Positions 36,224 through 45,216 of a DNA stretch of 64,000 nt are shown here, piece after piece; the first letter of the stretch is position 1; each line of letters begins with the position of its first letter. Position numbers and translations under genes: made by a program. The notes beneath the pieces were generated by a model. That model was not told where the DNA came from, did not search any database, and saw nothing but the letters and a program-made list of their open reading frames with translations. Source of the stretch: Methylobacterium sp. WL119 (GTDB taxonomy: Bacteria > Pseudomonadota > Alphaproteobacteria > Rhizobiales > Beijerinckiaceae); assembly GCF_008039875.1 (NCBI RefSeq), contig NZ_VRUU01000002.1:124001-188000 (forward strand). The letters run 5' to 3'.

Positions 36224-37786
36224 ATGACCAGCGTTTCCGAGACGAAAAAAGACCGCGTCGTGATCTTCGACACGACGTTGCGCGACGGCGAGCAATGCCC
36301 GGGCGCGACCATGACCCTTGACGAGAAGCTCGCCGTCGCCGAGCTGCTCGACGCGATGGGCGTCGACGTCATCGAGGCCGGCTTCCCGATCGCCTCGAAC
36401 GGCGACTTCGAGGCCGTCTCGGAGATCGCCCGCCGCGCCAAGCGCGCCACCATCGCCGGGCTCGCCCGCGCCATCCCCGCCGACATCGCCCGGGCCGGCG
36501 AAGCGGTGCGGCACGCCCGCCAGGGGCGCATCCACACCTTCGTCTCGACCTCGCCGATTCATCTCGCGCACCAGATGCGCAAGACCGAGGACGAGGTCGT
36601 CGAGATCATCCTCAAGACGGTGGCGCAGGCCCGCGACCTCGTCGCCGACGTCGAGTGGTCGGCGATGGACGCGACCCGCACGCCGATCGACTACCTGTGC
36701 CGCTGCGTCGAGGCGGCGATCAAGGCCGGCGCGACGACGATCAACCTGCCCGACACCGTCGGCTACGCGACGCCGGGCGAGTACCGCGCGATGTTCGAGG
36801 CGGTGCGCGAGCGTGTGCCGAACGCCGACAAGGCGATCTTCTCGGTCCATTGCCACAACGATCTCGGCCTCGCGATCGCCAACACGTTGGCCGGCATCGA
36901 GGGCGGCGCGCGGCAGGTCGAGTGCACGATCAACGGCATCGGCGAGCGCGCGGGCAACGCGGCGCTTGAGGAGGTGGTGATGGCAATCCGCACCCGCTCC
37001 GACGTGCTGCCCTACGAGACCGGCATCGAATCGACGATGCTGACCCGGGCCTCGAAGCTCGTCAGCCACGCCACGAACTTCCCGGTACAATTCAACAAGG
37101 CAATCGTCGGCCGCAACGCCTTCGCGCACGAGAGCGGCATCCACCAGGACGGCATGCTCAAGCACGCCGAGACCTACGAGATCATGACCCCGGCCTCGGT
37201 CGGCCTCACCAAGACCAACCTGGTGATGGGCAAGCATTCCGGCCGCGCCGCCTTCCGCTCGAAGCTCGACGAGCTCGGATTGAGGCTGTCCGACAACCAG
37301 CTGCAGGACGTTTTCGAGCGGTTCAAGGCCTTGGCCGACCGCAAGAAGAACGTCTACGACGAGGACATCGAGGCGCTGGTCGACGAGAATCTCGCCACCG
37401 CGCACGACCGCATCCGCCTGGTCTCGCTCTCGGTCATCGCCGGCACGCGCGGGCCGCAGCGCGCGACCATGAAGGTCGCCGTCGACGGCAAGACGCTCAC
37501 CGAGGAGGCCGACGGCAACGGGCCGGTCGACGCGGTGTTCAACGCGATCCAGGCGCTGGTGCCGCACGAGGCGCAGCTCGAGCTCTACCAGGTCCACGCG
37601 GTTACCGCCGGCACGGATGCCCAGGCGGAGGTCTCGGTGCGGCTGAAGGCCGGCGAGCGCTCGATCACCGCACGCGGCGCCGACCCCGACACCCTCGTCG
37701 CCTCGGCCAAGGCCTACCTCTCGGCGCTGAACAAGCTCTCGGCCTCGGCCGTACGCCTCCACGCGCAGCACGCGGCGGCGGAGTAG
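36224..37786 (+). CDS. leuA: 2-Isopropylmalate synthase LeuA
   Basis: First committed enzyme of leucine synthesis, 520 residues. The catalytic TIM barrel has [20 protein letters not shown], the metal-binding [12 protein letters not shown], and [19 protein letters not shown]. The subdomain has [16 protein letters not shown], and the C-terminal regulatory LeuA dimerisation domain spans about 395-510 ([20 protein letters not shown]), site of leucine feedback. ATG 36224 sets the MTSVSE start. The leader peptide and hairpin upstream suggest leucine-controlled expression in addition to enzyme feedback. The gene is monocistronic as far as seen, followed by tRNA-Lys. Confidence 0.97.
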   Translation: MTSVSETKKDRVVIFDTTLRDGEQCPGATMTLDEKLAVAELLDAMGVDVIEAGFPIASNGDFEAVSEIARRAKRATIAGLARAIPADIARAGEAVRHARQGRIHTFVSTSPIHLAHQMRKTEDEVVEIILKTVAQARDLVADVEWSAMDATRTPIDYLCRCVEAAIKAGATTINLPDTVGYATPGEYRAMFEAVRERVPNADKAIFSVHCHNDLGLAIANTLAGIEGGARQVECTINGIGERAGNAALEEVVMAIRTRSDVLPYETGIESTMLTRASKLVSHATNFPVQFNKAIVGRNAFAHESGIHQDGMLKHAETYEIMTPASVGLTKTNLVMGKHSGRAAFRSKLDELGLRLSDNQLQDVFERFKALADRKKNVYDEDIEALVDENLATAHDRIRLVSLSVIAGTRGPQRATMKVAVDGKTLTEEADGNGPVDAVFNAIQALVPHEAQLELYQVHAVTAGTDAQAEVSVRLKAGERSITARGADPDTLVASAKAYLSALNKLSASAVRLHAQHAAAE

Positions 37787-37928
37787 GCCGAAAACCGACC
37801 GGCCCGGGGGAAAATTCCCGCTCGCGGGCAAAAACCGCGAACACGGGGTGGACAGCCCCCGGCCCGGTTGGTATCAGCCCGCATCGCAGCGGGACTTGGT
37901 GGACCGCGGCGGATCGCTCAATGCGATC

Positions 37929-38004
<76 letters not shown>

Positions 38005-38030
38005 AAAGATTCCGAACTTCGATGATGTCA

Positions 38031-38068
38031 GGGCAGGACGCGGTCGCGCGTTCTGCCCTTCTTCGTTT
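38031..38068 (+). terminator. Intrinsic terminator of tRNA-Lys
   Basis: A 12-bp stem with one G-U pair (38031-38042 with 38047-38058, loop GTCG) followed by TTCTTCGTTT, 26 bases after the tRNA 3' end. Confidence 0.88.
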
Positions 38069-38178
38069 GGTCCGGCGCCAGCGATCACGCGTGTCTCGCC
38101 GATTCGGCCTCGCGCCTGCATTCTGCATGCAGTTTGGCCCGGGCCTTGCTGGATCCCGCCGTCAGCGTGGAGCCGGTG

Positions 38179-38976
38179 ATGGATGCGGTTGCGAACGGCC
38201 GGGACGTGCAGCTCGCCCTGCGGGGCATCCGCAAGGCGTTCCCGGCGAAGGGTGGTGCCGTCCCGGTGCTCGACGGGCTGAGCTTCGACATCTACGAGCG
38301 CGACTTCGTCAGCATCATCGGGCCGTCCGGCTGCGGCAAGACCACGGTCTTCAACGTGATCGCCGGCCTGCTCGAGCCCGACGCGGGGACGATGCGCTTT
38401 CGCGGCGAGATCGTGCCCGGCCTGTCCGGCCGCGTCGGCTACATGATGCAGAAGGACCTGCTGTTCCCCTGGCGCACGGTCCTGCAGAACGTGATGCTCG
38501 GCCTGGAGATGAAGGGCGTCGACGCCAGGGCCGCCACCGAGACGGCACGGGACTACCTCGCCCGCTTCGGCCTGTCCGGCTTCGAGAACGCCTCCCCCAA
38601 GACCCTGTCAGGCGGCATGCGGCAGCGCGCGGCGCTGATCCGGACGCTGATCATGGATCCGGACATCCTGCTCCTCGACGAGCCGTTCTCGGCGCTCGAC
38701 TACCAGACCCGGCTCTACCTCGAAGGCGTGCTGCTCGACGCGGTCGAGACCTTCCACAAGACCGTCGTGCTCGTGACCCACGACATCGACGAGGCGGTGG
38801 CGCTCTCGAAGCGCGTTGTGGTGCTGGGCAATCGCCCGACCCGGGTGAAGGCGGTGCACGACATCGCGCTCAGCGATCGGTCGCCGATCGGCGCCCGCAG
38901 CGATCCGCGCTTCTCCGAGTATTTCAATACGCTCTGCGGCGAGCTCGACATCCAGACCAGCGCGAGGGCGGCCTGA
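38179..38976 (+). CDS. ABC importer ATPase (SsuB/TauB/NitT type), second system
   Basis: 265-residue nucleotide-binding subunit: Walker A IIGPSGCGKTTVF, Q-loop MMQKDLLFPWRTV, signature LSGGMRQRAALIR, Walker B DILLLDEPFSALD, and switch VTHDIDEAVAL. Compared with the first system (24733) it has a slightly longer C-terminal tail. ATG 38179 is chosen because GGAG lies six bases upstream; TTG 38134 is less likely. It heads an ATPase-permease-binding protein operon, the reverse order of the first importer, with the ATPase stop overlapping the permease start. Confidence 0.93.
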   Translation: MDAVANGRDVQLALRGIRKAFPAKGGAVPVLDGLSFDIYERDFVSIIGPSGCGKTTVFNVIAGLLEPDAGTMRFRGEIVPGLSGRVGYMMQKDLLFPWRTVLQNVMLGLEMKGVDARAATETARDYLARFGLSGFENASPKTLSGGMRQRAALIRTLIMDPDILLLDEPFSALDYQTRLYLEGVLLDAVETFHKTVVLVTHDIDEAVALSKRVVVLGNRPTRVKAVHDIALSDRSPIGARSDPRFSEYFNTLCGELDIQTSARAA

Positions 38977-39860
38977 TGGCGATCCAGATCCTATCCCACG
39001 AACAGGCACCGCCGGAGGCGGCGAGCCGACCGACGCCGCCGGCCCGACGCCGCCGGCCCGGTGCCCTGGCACGGGCGATCGACACCACGCTCGGGCGCGG
39101 ACTGATCCAGCTCCTCGCGGTGGCCGTGTTCTTCGCGGCTTGGGAGGTCGCGGTCGATGCCGGCTGGCTCACCGAGTTCCTGGTCGGCGCGCCCTCGGGC
39201 ATCTGGCGGGTGTTCGTCAAGAGCGTGCTCGACGGCAGCCTCGCCCACGACACCTGGCTCACGGTGGTGGAGGCCATCCTGGGCTTCGTGATCGGCACCG
39301 CGATCGGCTCGGTCGCGGGGCTCGGGCTCTGGTACTCGGTGCTGGTGGCGCGGATCGTCGAGCCGTTCATCGTCGCGATCAACTCGGTGCCGAAGATCGC
39401 GCTCGCCCCGATCGTGATCCTGTGGTTCGGCACCGGGTTCGTCTCGAAGGTCGCGCTCGCGGTCTCGCTGACGGCGCTGGTCGCGCTGATCGCGGCGTAC
39501 CAGGCCGCCCGGGACGCCGATCCCGACCTGCAGGCGCTGCTGGCCTCGATGGGCGCCTCGAAGAACCGGATCTTCCGCTCGGTGATCGTGCCGTCGACGC
39601 TGCCGGCGATCATCGGGATGTTCCGGATCAACATCGGCTTCGCGCTGGTCGGCGCGGTCGTCGGCGAGTTCATCTCGTCCCAGGCCGGGCTCGGCCACCT
39701 GATCTACAACGCCTCGTCGCTCTACGACCTCAACGCCGTCTGGGTCGGGCTGTTCGTGCTGATGTTCGTCGGCTTCCTGCTCTACCACGTCATCGATTTC
39801 GCCGAGCGCCGCATCCTGCCGTGGCGGCAGGTCGACACCGCCTGCAGCGTCCAGGTCTGA
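38976..39860 (+). CDS. ABC importer permease (SsuC/TauC type), second system
   Basis: 294-residue permease with about six membrane segments. The cytoplasmic N-terminus is basic and proline-rich (PPARRRRPGALARAIDTTLG). The core has WLTVVEAILGFVIGTAIGSVAG, INSVPKIALAPIVILWFGTG and the EAA loop DLQALLASMGASKNRIFRSV. The protein ends with the LIYNASSLYDLNAVWVGLFV segment typical of the nitrate/sulfonate family. ATG 38976 overlaps the ATPase stop (TGATG). Confidence 0.93.
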   Translation: MAIQILSHEQAPPEAASRPTPPARRRRPGALARAIDTTLGRGLIQLLAVAVFFAAWEVAVDAGWLTEFLVGAPSGIWRVFVKSVLDGSLAHDTWLTVVEAILGFVIGTAIGSVAGLGLWYSVLVARIVEPFIVAINSVPKIALAPIVILWFGTGFVSKVALAVSLTALVALIAAYQAARDADPDLQALLASMGASKNRIFRSVIVPSTLPAIIGMFRINIGFALVGAVVGEFISSQAGLGHLIYNASSLYDLNAVWVGLFVLMFVGFLLYHVIDFAERRILPWRQVDTACSVQV

Positions 39861-39935
39861 GTTCCAAGCCGGCGGAGCGCGGCTCGCCGCGGCCGTCCGC
39901 CCCGCCCTTCCCGCCAGCAGAACGAGAGCCTTCCG

Positions 39936-40901
39936 ATGATCCAGCGTCGTCCCCTCATCGCGACCGTCGCCGCGGCCTGGCTGATGGGGGCCCTGCCCGC
40001 CTCGGCGGCGGCGCTGAAGGCGACCGCGAGCCAGGCCTTCCAGTCGATGCTCTACCTGCCGCTCTACGTCGCCCTGGACGAGGGCCTGTTCGAGAAGGCC
40101 GGCATCGACGTGACCAAGGAGACGGCCGGCGCGCCGAGCGTCGCGCTCTCGGCGGTGATCTCGAAGAGCGCGCAGTTCTCGATCCACGGCCCGGAATGGA
40201 CCGCGGTGGCGGCCTCCAAGGGCGCGCCCGTCGGCGTCATCGCCAACGTCGTCAACGGTGCCGCCGTGTGGATCGCGACGACGCCGGACTTCGTCTTCAA
40301 CGACGTGAAGGACCTCAAGGGGCAGACCATCGTCACCGGGTTGATGCCGACGACGAGCACCTCGCTGTTCCTCAAGCTCTTGAAGGAGAACGGCCTGTCG
40401 AAGGACGACGTGACGCTGACGCAGGTGCAGCTCGGCACCGAGCCGGGCCCGTTCCTCGCCGGCCAGGCCAAGGTCGCCGTGCTGTACGAGCCCGGCCTCG
40501 ATCAGGTCGCCGCCAAGGGGATGAAGGTCGTCCTCGGCTTCCCCGAGAAGTACGGCCCCTACGCGTTCTCGGCGGTGAGCGCGCGCAGGGATGTCGATCC
40601 GGCGGTGGCGCAGGCCTTCGTCGACGGCATGCAGGCGGCGATCCGGCTGATGCAGTCCGATCCGGCCAAGGCGGTCGCGGTGGCGAAGAAGGAGTTCCCC
40701 AACCTCGATCCGACCGTGGTCGAGGCTGCGGTCAAGCGCATGATGGGCGACAAGGTCTATCCGGAAAGCGTCGACATCACGTCCGATGCCCTCAAGATCG
40801 CCCTCGATACGCAGATCGCCCTCGGCAACCTCGCGGCCCAGCCGGACTACGCCACCTTCGTGCGGCGCGATTTCATCACCAAGGCGATGGCCGGCCAGTA
40901 G
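39936..40901 (+). CDS. ABC importer substrate-binding protein (NMT1/THI5-like), second system
   Basis: 321-residue periplasmic binding protein. Signal peptide MIQRRPLIATVAAAWLMGALPASA, then LYLPLYVALDEGLFEKAGIDVT, the classic NMT1/THI5 opening. FSIHGPEWTAVAASKGAPV and TGLMPTTSTSLFLKLLKENG follow. The HGPE stretch is unusual relative to the sulfonate SsuA group. Ligand unknown; this family includes binders of thiamine precursors, riboflavin, nitrate and sulfonates. It is 75 bases after the permease gene and ends the operon, converging on a small secreted protein. Confidence 0.9.
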   Translation: MIQRRPLIATVAAAWLMGALPASAAALKATASQAFQSMLYLPLYVALDEGLFEKAGIDVTKETAGAPSVALSAVISKSAQFSIHGPEWTAVAASKGAPVGVIANVVNGAAVWIATTPDFVFNDVKDLKGQTIVTGLMPTTSTSLFLKLLKENGLSKDDVTLTQVQLGTEPGPFLAGQAKVAVLYEPGLDQVAAKGMKVVLGFPEKYGPYAFSAVSARRDVDPAVAQAFVDGMQAAIRLMQSDPAKAVAVAKKEFPNLDPTVVEAAVKRMMGDKVYPESVDITSDALKIALDTQIALGNLAAQPDYATFVRRDFITKAMAGQ

Positions 40902-40944
40902 CGCCCGGTGCCGTCCGCGATCTCAGCGCGGATGGTCCCCCGTC

Positions 40945-41190
40945 TCAGCGGGCGGCCGGACGCGACGATCGGAGGGACTTCGCTGCCATCGACGCGCTCG
41001 GTGGCAGATCGTTCGCGCTCGGAACCGCCGCGTCCTTCTCCGGGAGGGGGCCGGGCTTCTTCGCCTCCCGTTCGCGCTCGAAGCCGTAGCCGAGGTTCAC
41101 GCCGGCATAGGCGCCGGTGAAATCCTCGGCCCTCGCCTGCTGCGCCGTGGCGAGGGCGAGCAGGATTCCGAACGGTACGGTACAACGCAT
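40945..41190 (-). CDS. Small secreted protein of unknown function
   Basis: 81 residues. A signal peptide (MRCTVPFGILLALATAQQARA) precedes a mature part starting EDFTGAYAGVNLGYGFE, which resembles the first beta-strand of alphaproteobacterial outer-membrane beta-barrels, but the protein is far too short for a barrel. The rest is charged and low in order (KKPGPLPEKDAAVPSANDL). It could be a relic of an outer-membrane protein gene or a genuine small protein. ATG 41190 has GGAG seven bases upstream. Confidence 0.6.
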   Translation of the reverse strand: MRCTVPFGILLALATAQQARAEDFTGAYAGVNLGYGFEREREAKKPGPLPEKDAAVPSANDLPPSASMAAKSLRSSRPAAR

Positions 41191-41220
41191 GAGATGTCTC
41201 CGATTGCCGTCCCGGAACGC

Positions 41221-41248
41221 AAAACGGCGGCCCCGTGAGGGACCGCCG
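41221..41248 (-). terminator. Intrinsic terminator of the double cold-shock gene
   Basis: Stem 41225-41234 with 41239-41248 (10 positions, one C-A mismatch, GTGA loop) followed on the minus strand by TTTT. It lies 64 bases beyond the stop at 41312. Confidence 0.65.
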
Positions 41249-41311
41249 GTTCCAATCGCAGCGGGAAGGCGGCGGAAGCGAGGCCGCCGCGTTCGCCAAA
41301 AACGCCGCCGA

Positions 41312-42112
41312 TCAATCGTCGACGTTGATGCTCTGAGCCTCGCGGCCCTTCTGGCCGTCGACCACACCGAGCGTCACGGTCTGACCCTCGGCAAGCGACT
41401 CGAGGCCGGCCCGCGACAGGGCAGAGCGATGGACGAACACGTCCTTGCCGCCGTCGTTCACCGACACGAAGCCGAAGCCCTTGGCCGGGTCGTACCACTT
41501 CACGGTGCCCTGCATCTCGGTCGAGGGGCCCGAGGCGACGCGGCCACCGCCGCCGTAACCGCCGCCGCCGCCACCGAAGCCGCCTCCGGCGCCGCCGTAA
41601 CCACCGCCGGCACCGTAGCCGCCGGCGCCGCCGAAGCCGCCGGCGCGCGGGGGACGCGCATCGCGCATCTCGCGCCGGGGCGGAGCCGCCTCGGCCGTCG
41701 AGGTGTCGACGCTGGTCACGTTGGTGACCTGCGGACCCTTCTGGCCCTGCGCGGTCTGAACGGTGAGCCGGGTGCCCGGCAGCAGGTCGTCATGGCCGGC
41801 TGCCTCGACGGCGCGGATGTGGAGGAAGGCGTCGCCCGAGCCGTCGCCCAGCTCAACGAAGCCGAAGCCCTTCTCCTTGTTGAACCACTTGACCGTGGCA
41901 TCGCGCTCCGGACCCGTAGGGGCCGCCGCAGCCCGGGGAGCGCCGCGATCGAAACCACCGCCGCCGCCACCGAACCCGCCACCGCCGCCGCCGAAGCCGC
42001 CGCCACCGTATCCGCCGCCACTCGGGGGAGCCTGATCAGGCCATCTTGGCTCTGCGCCACCCTCATCGAAGCCGCGCTTCTGCGGCCCCCGGAAATCACG
42101 ACCACGTCCCAT
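41312..42112 (-). CDS. Protein with two cold-shock domains
   Basis: 266 residues. Two cold-shock (CspA-like, OB-fold) domains bind RNA or single-stranded DNA: the first with TVKWFNKEKGFGFVELGDGSGDAFLH, the second with GTVKWYDPAKGFGFVSVND and DVFVHRSALSRAGL, each with RNP1-like KGFGFV and RNP2-like DVFVH or DAFLH. Glycine-rich low-complexity segments lie before and between them. This arrangement is common in Hyphomicrobiales and is usually part of the constitutive cold-shock set. The RNP motifs in both domains are intact. ATG 42112 follows GGCGAG. Confidence 0.9.
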   Translation of the reverse strand: MGRGRDFRGPQKRGFDEGGAEPRWPDQAPPSGGGYGGGGFGGGGGGFGGGGGGFDRGAPRAAAAPTGPERDATVKWFNKEKGFGFVELGDGSGDAFLHIRAVEAAGHDDLLPGTRLTVQTAQGQKGPQVTNVTSVDTSTAEAAPPRREMRDARPPRAGGFGGAGGYGAGGGYGGAGGGFGGGGGGYGGGGRVASGPSTEMQGTVKWYDPAKGFGFVSVNDGGKDVFVHRSALSRAGLESLAEGQTVTLGVVDGQKGREAQSINVDD

Positions 42113-42417
42113 CGAAAGCTCGCCAAAAACCGTCCGCCGACCACGTCTCGAATACCGCGTGCGCGCCATCCCAGACAGCTCACGCCCCGCACTCCCATTA
42201 CCCCCGGTCGCGGTAACCAAGAATAACGCCTCAGTCCTGACGCAATTGGCCGTTGACCGCAAGGACCTTGTTGTCGATCAGCTCGGAGTTCCATCACTTT
42301 CTCGTCGTCGTGAAACCCAGGCTGCAGAGCGCGCCGTGTTAGGGAAGCGCAAAGGCCGGGCGCGTATGAAGGGGGACAGGCTCCCGCATCCGCCGGGCCC
42401 CGCGTGCCGCCCCCTCG
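42113..42417. other. Intergenic region, no gene seen
   Basis: 305 bases between the divergent double cold-shock gene and the receiver gene. It should contain both promoters and the 5' UTR of the cold-shock mRNA. I see no clear -35/-10 pair, riboswitch or repeat. Confidence 0.6.
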
Positions 42418-42891
42418 ATGATCGCGACCCCGACCTTCCCGGACTTCTCCGCCCTCGTGGTCGACGAGAGCCTCTACATCCGTCGAATCGTGCGCGACAT
42501 GCTGATGCGCGTCGGCATCAAGCGGGTGCTGGAGGCGCCGGACGGGGCCGAGGCGCTCGGCGTGCTCGCCGAGAGCAAGCCCGACCTGACGATCATCGAC
42601 TGGGACCTGGCGATCCTCTCGGGCGAGGAGTTCATCCGGCTGGCACGCACGCCCTCGACCTCGCCTTGCCCGACGATTCCCATCATCCTGATGCTCGCCC
42701 AGCCGCGTCGGAACGTTGTCGACCGCGCGATCACCCTCGGCGTCAACGAGATCATCGCGAAACCGTTTTCGCCCAAGACGTTGTGGTCGCGCCTCGACGA
42801 GGTGATCAACCGGCCGCGACCCTACTCCCAGGTGAAGAGCCTGCTGCGGCCGACCTCCCGCGCCGCCAGCCTCGCCAAGGCGATGGCCTGA
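42418..42891 (+). CDS. CheY-like single-domain response regulator
   Basis: 157-residue receiver without an output domain. The acidic pair is Asp16-Glu17 (VVDESLY), the phosphoacceptor is Asp61 (IIDWDLAILSGEEF) and the switch lysine is Lys115 (IIAKPFSPK). At the conserved Ser/Thr position the sequence reads IILMLAQP, with Ala where relatives have Thr, which may alter phosphorylation-driven switching. The C-terminal tail (SQVKSLLRPTSRAASLAK) is basic. Partner kinase unknown. ATG 42418. Confidence 0.82.
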   Translation: MIATPTFPDFSALVVDESLYIRRIVRDMLMRVGIKRVLEAPDGAEALGVLAESKPDLTIIDWDLAILSGEEFIRLARTPSTSPCPTIPIILMLAQPRRNVVDRAITLGVNEIIAKPFSPKTLWSRLDEVINRPRPYSQVKSLLRPTSRAASLAKAMA

Positions 42892-43120
42892 CGCGACCGC
42901 GTGATCGCGCATCGCATCCGATGTCTCGGCGGCCGGGTCTCGGCGTCGGGCGCATGGTTTTCGATCCTCGTCGCCGGCTGCGGTCGCGCCGACGGCCGTG
43001 GATGCAGTCCCGGCATTCGTGAACGGGACGTTGCAGTTCGCCGCCGAGCGAGTAGGGTCGAGCGTGAATGATGGCCGGGCGGTTCGCCGGGGCCAGGGAT
43101 GGGAAAGCGCGGCGACGCCG

Positions 43121-44209
43121 ATGAGGGACGAGAGTGGCGCGACCGCGCCGGCCCGCCCCCAGGGCGCGCCACCGGCAGGGGCACCCGGTTCCGCCCCCGC
43201 GGTCTCGCATCGCGACGTGCGCCGCAACGCCTACGCGGCCCTGGATCTCGGCACCAACAACTGCCGCCTGCTCATCGCCGAGCCGTCCTCGCACGGATTC
43301 CGGGTGATCGACGCGTTCTCGCGCATCGTCCGGCTCGGCGAGGGGCTCGGCAGCTCCGACCGGCTCAGCGAGGCGGCGATCGAGCGGACGATCGACGCGC
43401 TGCGGATCTGCAAGGGGAAGATGCGCGCCCGCGGCGTCGGGCGGGCCAAGATCATCGCCACGGAGGCCTGCCGGCTCGCCGTGAACGGTGCCGAGTTCGT
43501 TGCGCGCGTGCGGGCCGAGGTGGGCCTCGATCTCGAGATCGTCGACCGGCAGACCGAAGCCTATCTCGCCGTCACCGGCTGCGCCGCGCTCGCCGACCCG
43601 CAAGCCGAATCGGTGGTGATCTTCGACATCGGCGGCGGCTCGACCGAGATCGCCTGGCTCGACGGCTCGGCCGCCAACCCCTCGACCGATCCGACCCTGC
43701 GCATCCGCGCCTGGGATTCGCTGCCGGTCGGCGTCGTCACCCTGGCCGAGCGCCACGGCGGCTCCGAGGTGACGCGGATGATGTTCGAGGGCATGGTCGA
43801 GGAGGTGGCCGAGATGCTGGGCCCCTTCGCGATCCGCGCGGCGGCCGCGGCGACGGCGCCCGGCTTCCACCTGCTCGGAACCTCCGGCACCGTCACCACC
43901 ATCGCGGCGATGCACCTGCGCCTCGTGCGCTACGAGCGTCGCCGGGTCGACGGGCTGTGGATGAGCGACGCCGAGGTCGCCGGTGCGATCGACGACCTGC
44001 TCGACACGCGGCTCGACCAGCGGGCGGAGAACCCGTGCATCGGCCGCGACCGCGCCGACCTGGTCCTCGCCGGCTGCGCGATCCTGGAGGCGATCCGCCG
44101 GGCCTTCCCGGCCGAGCGCCTGCGCATCGCCGATCGCGGCCTGCGCGAAGGATTGTTGATGAACATGATGCGGGAAGACGGCGTGTGGCGCCGCGGGGGC
44201 TACCGGTGA
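43121..44209 (+). CDS. Exopolyphosphatase/pppGpp phosphatase family protein (Ppx/GppA)
   Basis: About 362 residues with the ASKHA actin-like fold. Phosphate-1 motif is AALDLGTNNCRLLIA, phosphate-2 is VVIFDIGGGSTEIAWL with the catalytic-region glutamate, and the adenosine motif is LLGTSGTVTTIAAMHL. Ppx and GppA hydrolyse polyphosphate or (p)ppGpp; the sequence cannot tell which, so no symbol is given. The N-terminal 30 residues are a proline/alanine tail. GTG 43064 with TAGGG upstream is an alternative start. It is fused operonically to rlmE by a GTGA overlap. Confidence 0.88.
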   Translation: MRDESGATAPARPQGAPPAGAPGSAPAVSHRDVRRNAYAALDLGTNNCRLLIAEPSSHGFRVIDAFSRIVRLGEGLGSSDRLSEAAIERTIDALRICKGKMRARGVGRAKIIATEACRLAVNGAEFVARVRAEVGLDLEIVDRQTEAYLAVTGCAALADPQAESVVIFDIGGGSTEIAWLDGSAANPSTDPTLRIRAWDSLPVGVVTLAERHGGSEVTRMMFEGMVEEVAEMLGPFAIRAAAAATAPGFHLLGTSGTVTTIAAMHLRLVRYERRRVDGLWMSDAEVAGAIDDLLDTRLDQRAENPCIGRDRADLVLAGCAILEAIRRAFPAERLRIADRGLREGLLMNMMREDGVWRRGGYR

Positions 44210-44937
44210 CCGACAGGCGTGGCGGAGCGGGCGCGACGGGCGGAGTCCGCGGCGATCTCAAGCAGCGGGTGAAGACCGGGCGCGGGCGCACCCATTCGCA
44301 GAAGAGCTGGCTCGAGCGCCAGCTCAACGATCCCTACGTTCAGCGGGCCAAGCGCGAAGGATACCGCTCGCGGGCGGCCTTCAAGCTGATGGAGATCGAC
44401 GAGCGCTTCAAGCTGCTGAAGCCCGGCCAGCGCATCGTCGATCTCGGCGCCGCCCCCGGCGGCTGGTCGCAGGTCGCGGCGAAGATCGTCGGCGAGACCG
44501 GCCGCATCGTCGGAATCGACCTGCTCGAGATCGAGCCGATGCCGGGCGTCGAGTTCATCACCCTCGACTTCCTCGACCCCGAGGCGCCGAAGCGCCTCAC
44601 CGGCCTGCTCGGCGGCCCGGCCGACCTCGTGCTGTCCGACATGGCCGCCAACGCCACCGGCCACAAGAAGACCGATCACCTGCGCATCATCGGGCTCGCC
44701 GAGACCGCGGCCGAGTTCGCCCGGGAGGTTCTGGCGCCCGGCGGCGCCTACCTCGCCAAGGTGCTGCAGGGCGGCACAGAGACCGCGTTGCTCACCGACC
44801 TCAAGCGCGACTTCTCCCTCGTGCGGCACGTCAAGCCGAATGCGAGCCGGGCCGATTCGAGCGAGCTCTACGTGCTGGCGACCGGCTATCGCGGGCCGAC
44901 GCCGGCCCTCGCCCTCGCCGAGGCGGACGGGGACTGA
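44206..44937 (+). CDS. rlmE: 23S rRNA (uridine-2'-O)-methyltransferase RlmE (FtsJ/RrmJ)
   Basis: 243-residue methyltransferase that modifies U2552 of 23S rRNA in the 50S subunit. After a basic N-terminus (KTGRGRTHSQKSWLERQLND) come YRSRAAFKLMEID with the first catalytic Lys, IVDLGAAPGGWSQVAA (SAM motif), SDMAANATGHKKTDH with the catalytic Asp, AYLAKVLQGG with the second Lys and SSELYVLATGY with the Glu, the K-D-K-E tetrad. GTG 44206 overlaps the ppx stop by GTGA. Confidence 0.96.
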   Translation: MTDRRGGAGATGGVRGDLKQRVKTGRGRTHSQKSWLERQLNDPYVQRAKREGYRSRAAFKLMEIDERFKLLKPGQRIVDLGAAPGGWSQVAAKIVGETGRIVGIDLLEIEPMPGVEFITLDFLDPEAPKRLTGLLGGPADLVLSDMAANATGHKKTDHLRIIGLAETAAEFAREVLAPGGAYLAKVLQGGTETALLTDLKRDFSLVRHVKPNASRADSSELYVLATGYRGPTPALALAEADGD

Positions 44938-45163
44938 TTCGCGGCGCTCCGCCTGCTGCGCGCACGGGCGGTCCGGCTCGAAACGCCGGTGCCGTGGCAC
45001 CCATGCCGGCTCGGTGACCTGCCGCGAGAGCCTATCGCTCGACGCCCGCTGGCACTGCCGGGAGGCCTGGATCTCACGTCTCTCCGGCCCGTTCTCTGCG
45101 TCCGAGCGTATCCCGACCGGATGAAGGCCGGATCGGCCCTTCGGGGACCGAACTTCGGATACG

Positions 45164-45194
45164 AAAAAGGCCGCCCCGGAGATCCGGAGCGGCC
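45164..45194 (-). terminator. Intrinsic terminator of the DUF4167 gene
   Basis: A GC stem GGCCGCCCCGGA/TCCGGAGCGGCC (45169-45180 with 45183-45194, one mismatch) followed on the minus strand by TTTTT at 45168-45164, 23 bases beyond the stop at 45217. Confidence 0.8.
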
Positions 45195-45216
45195 TGTCTC
45201 GCGGGAATGTTGGCGT

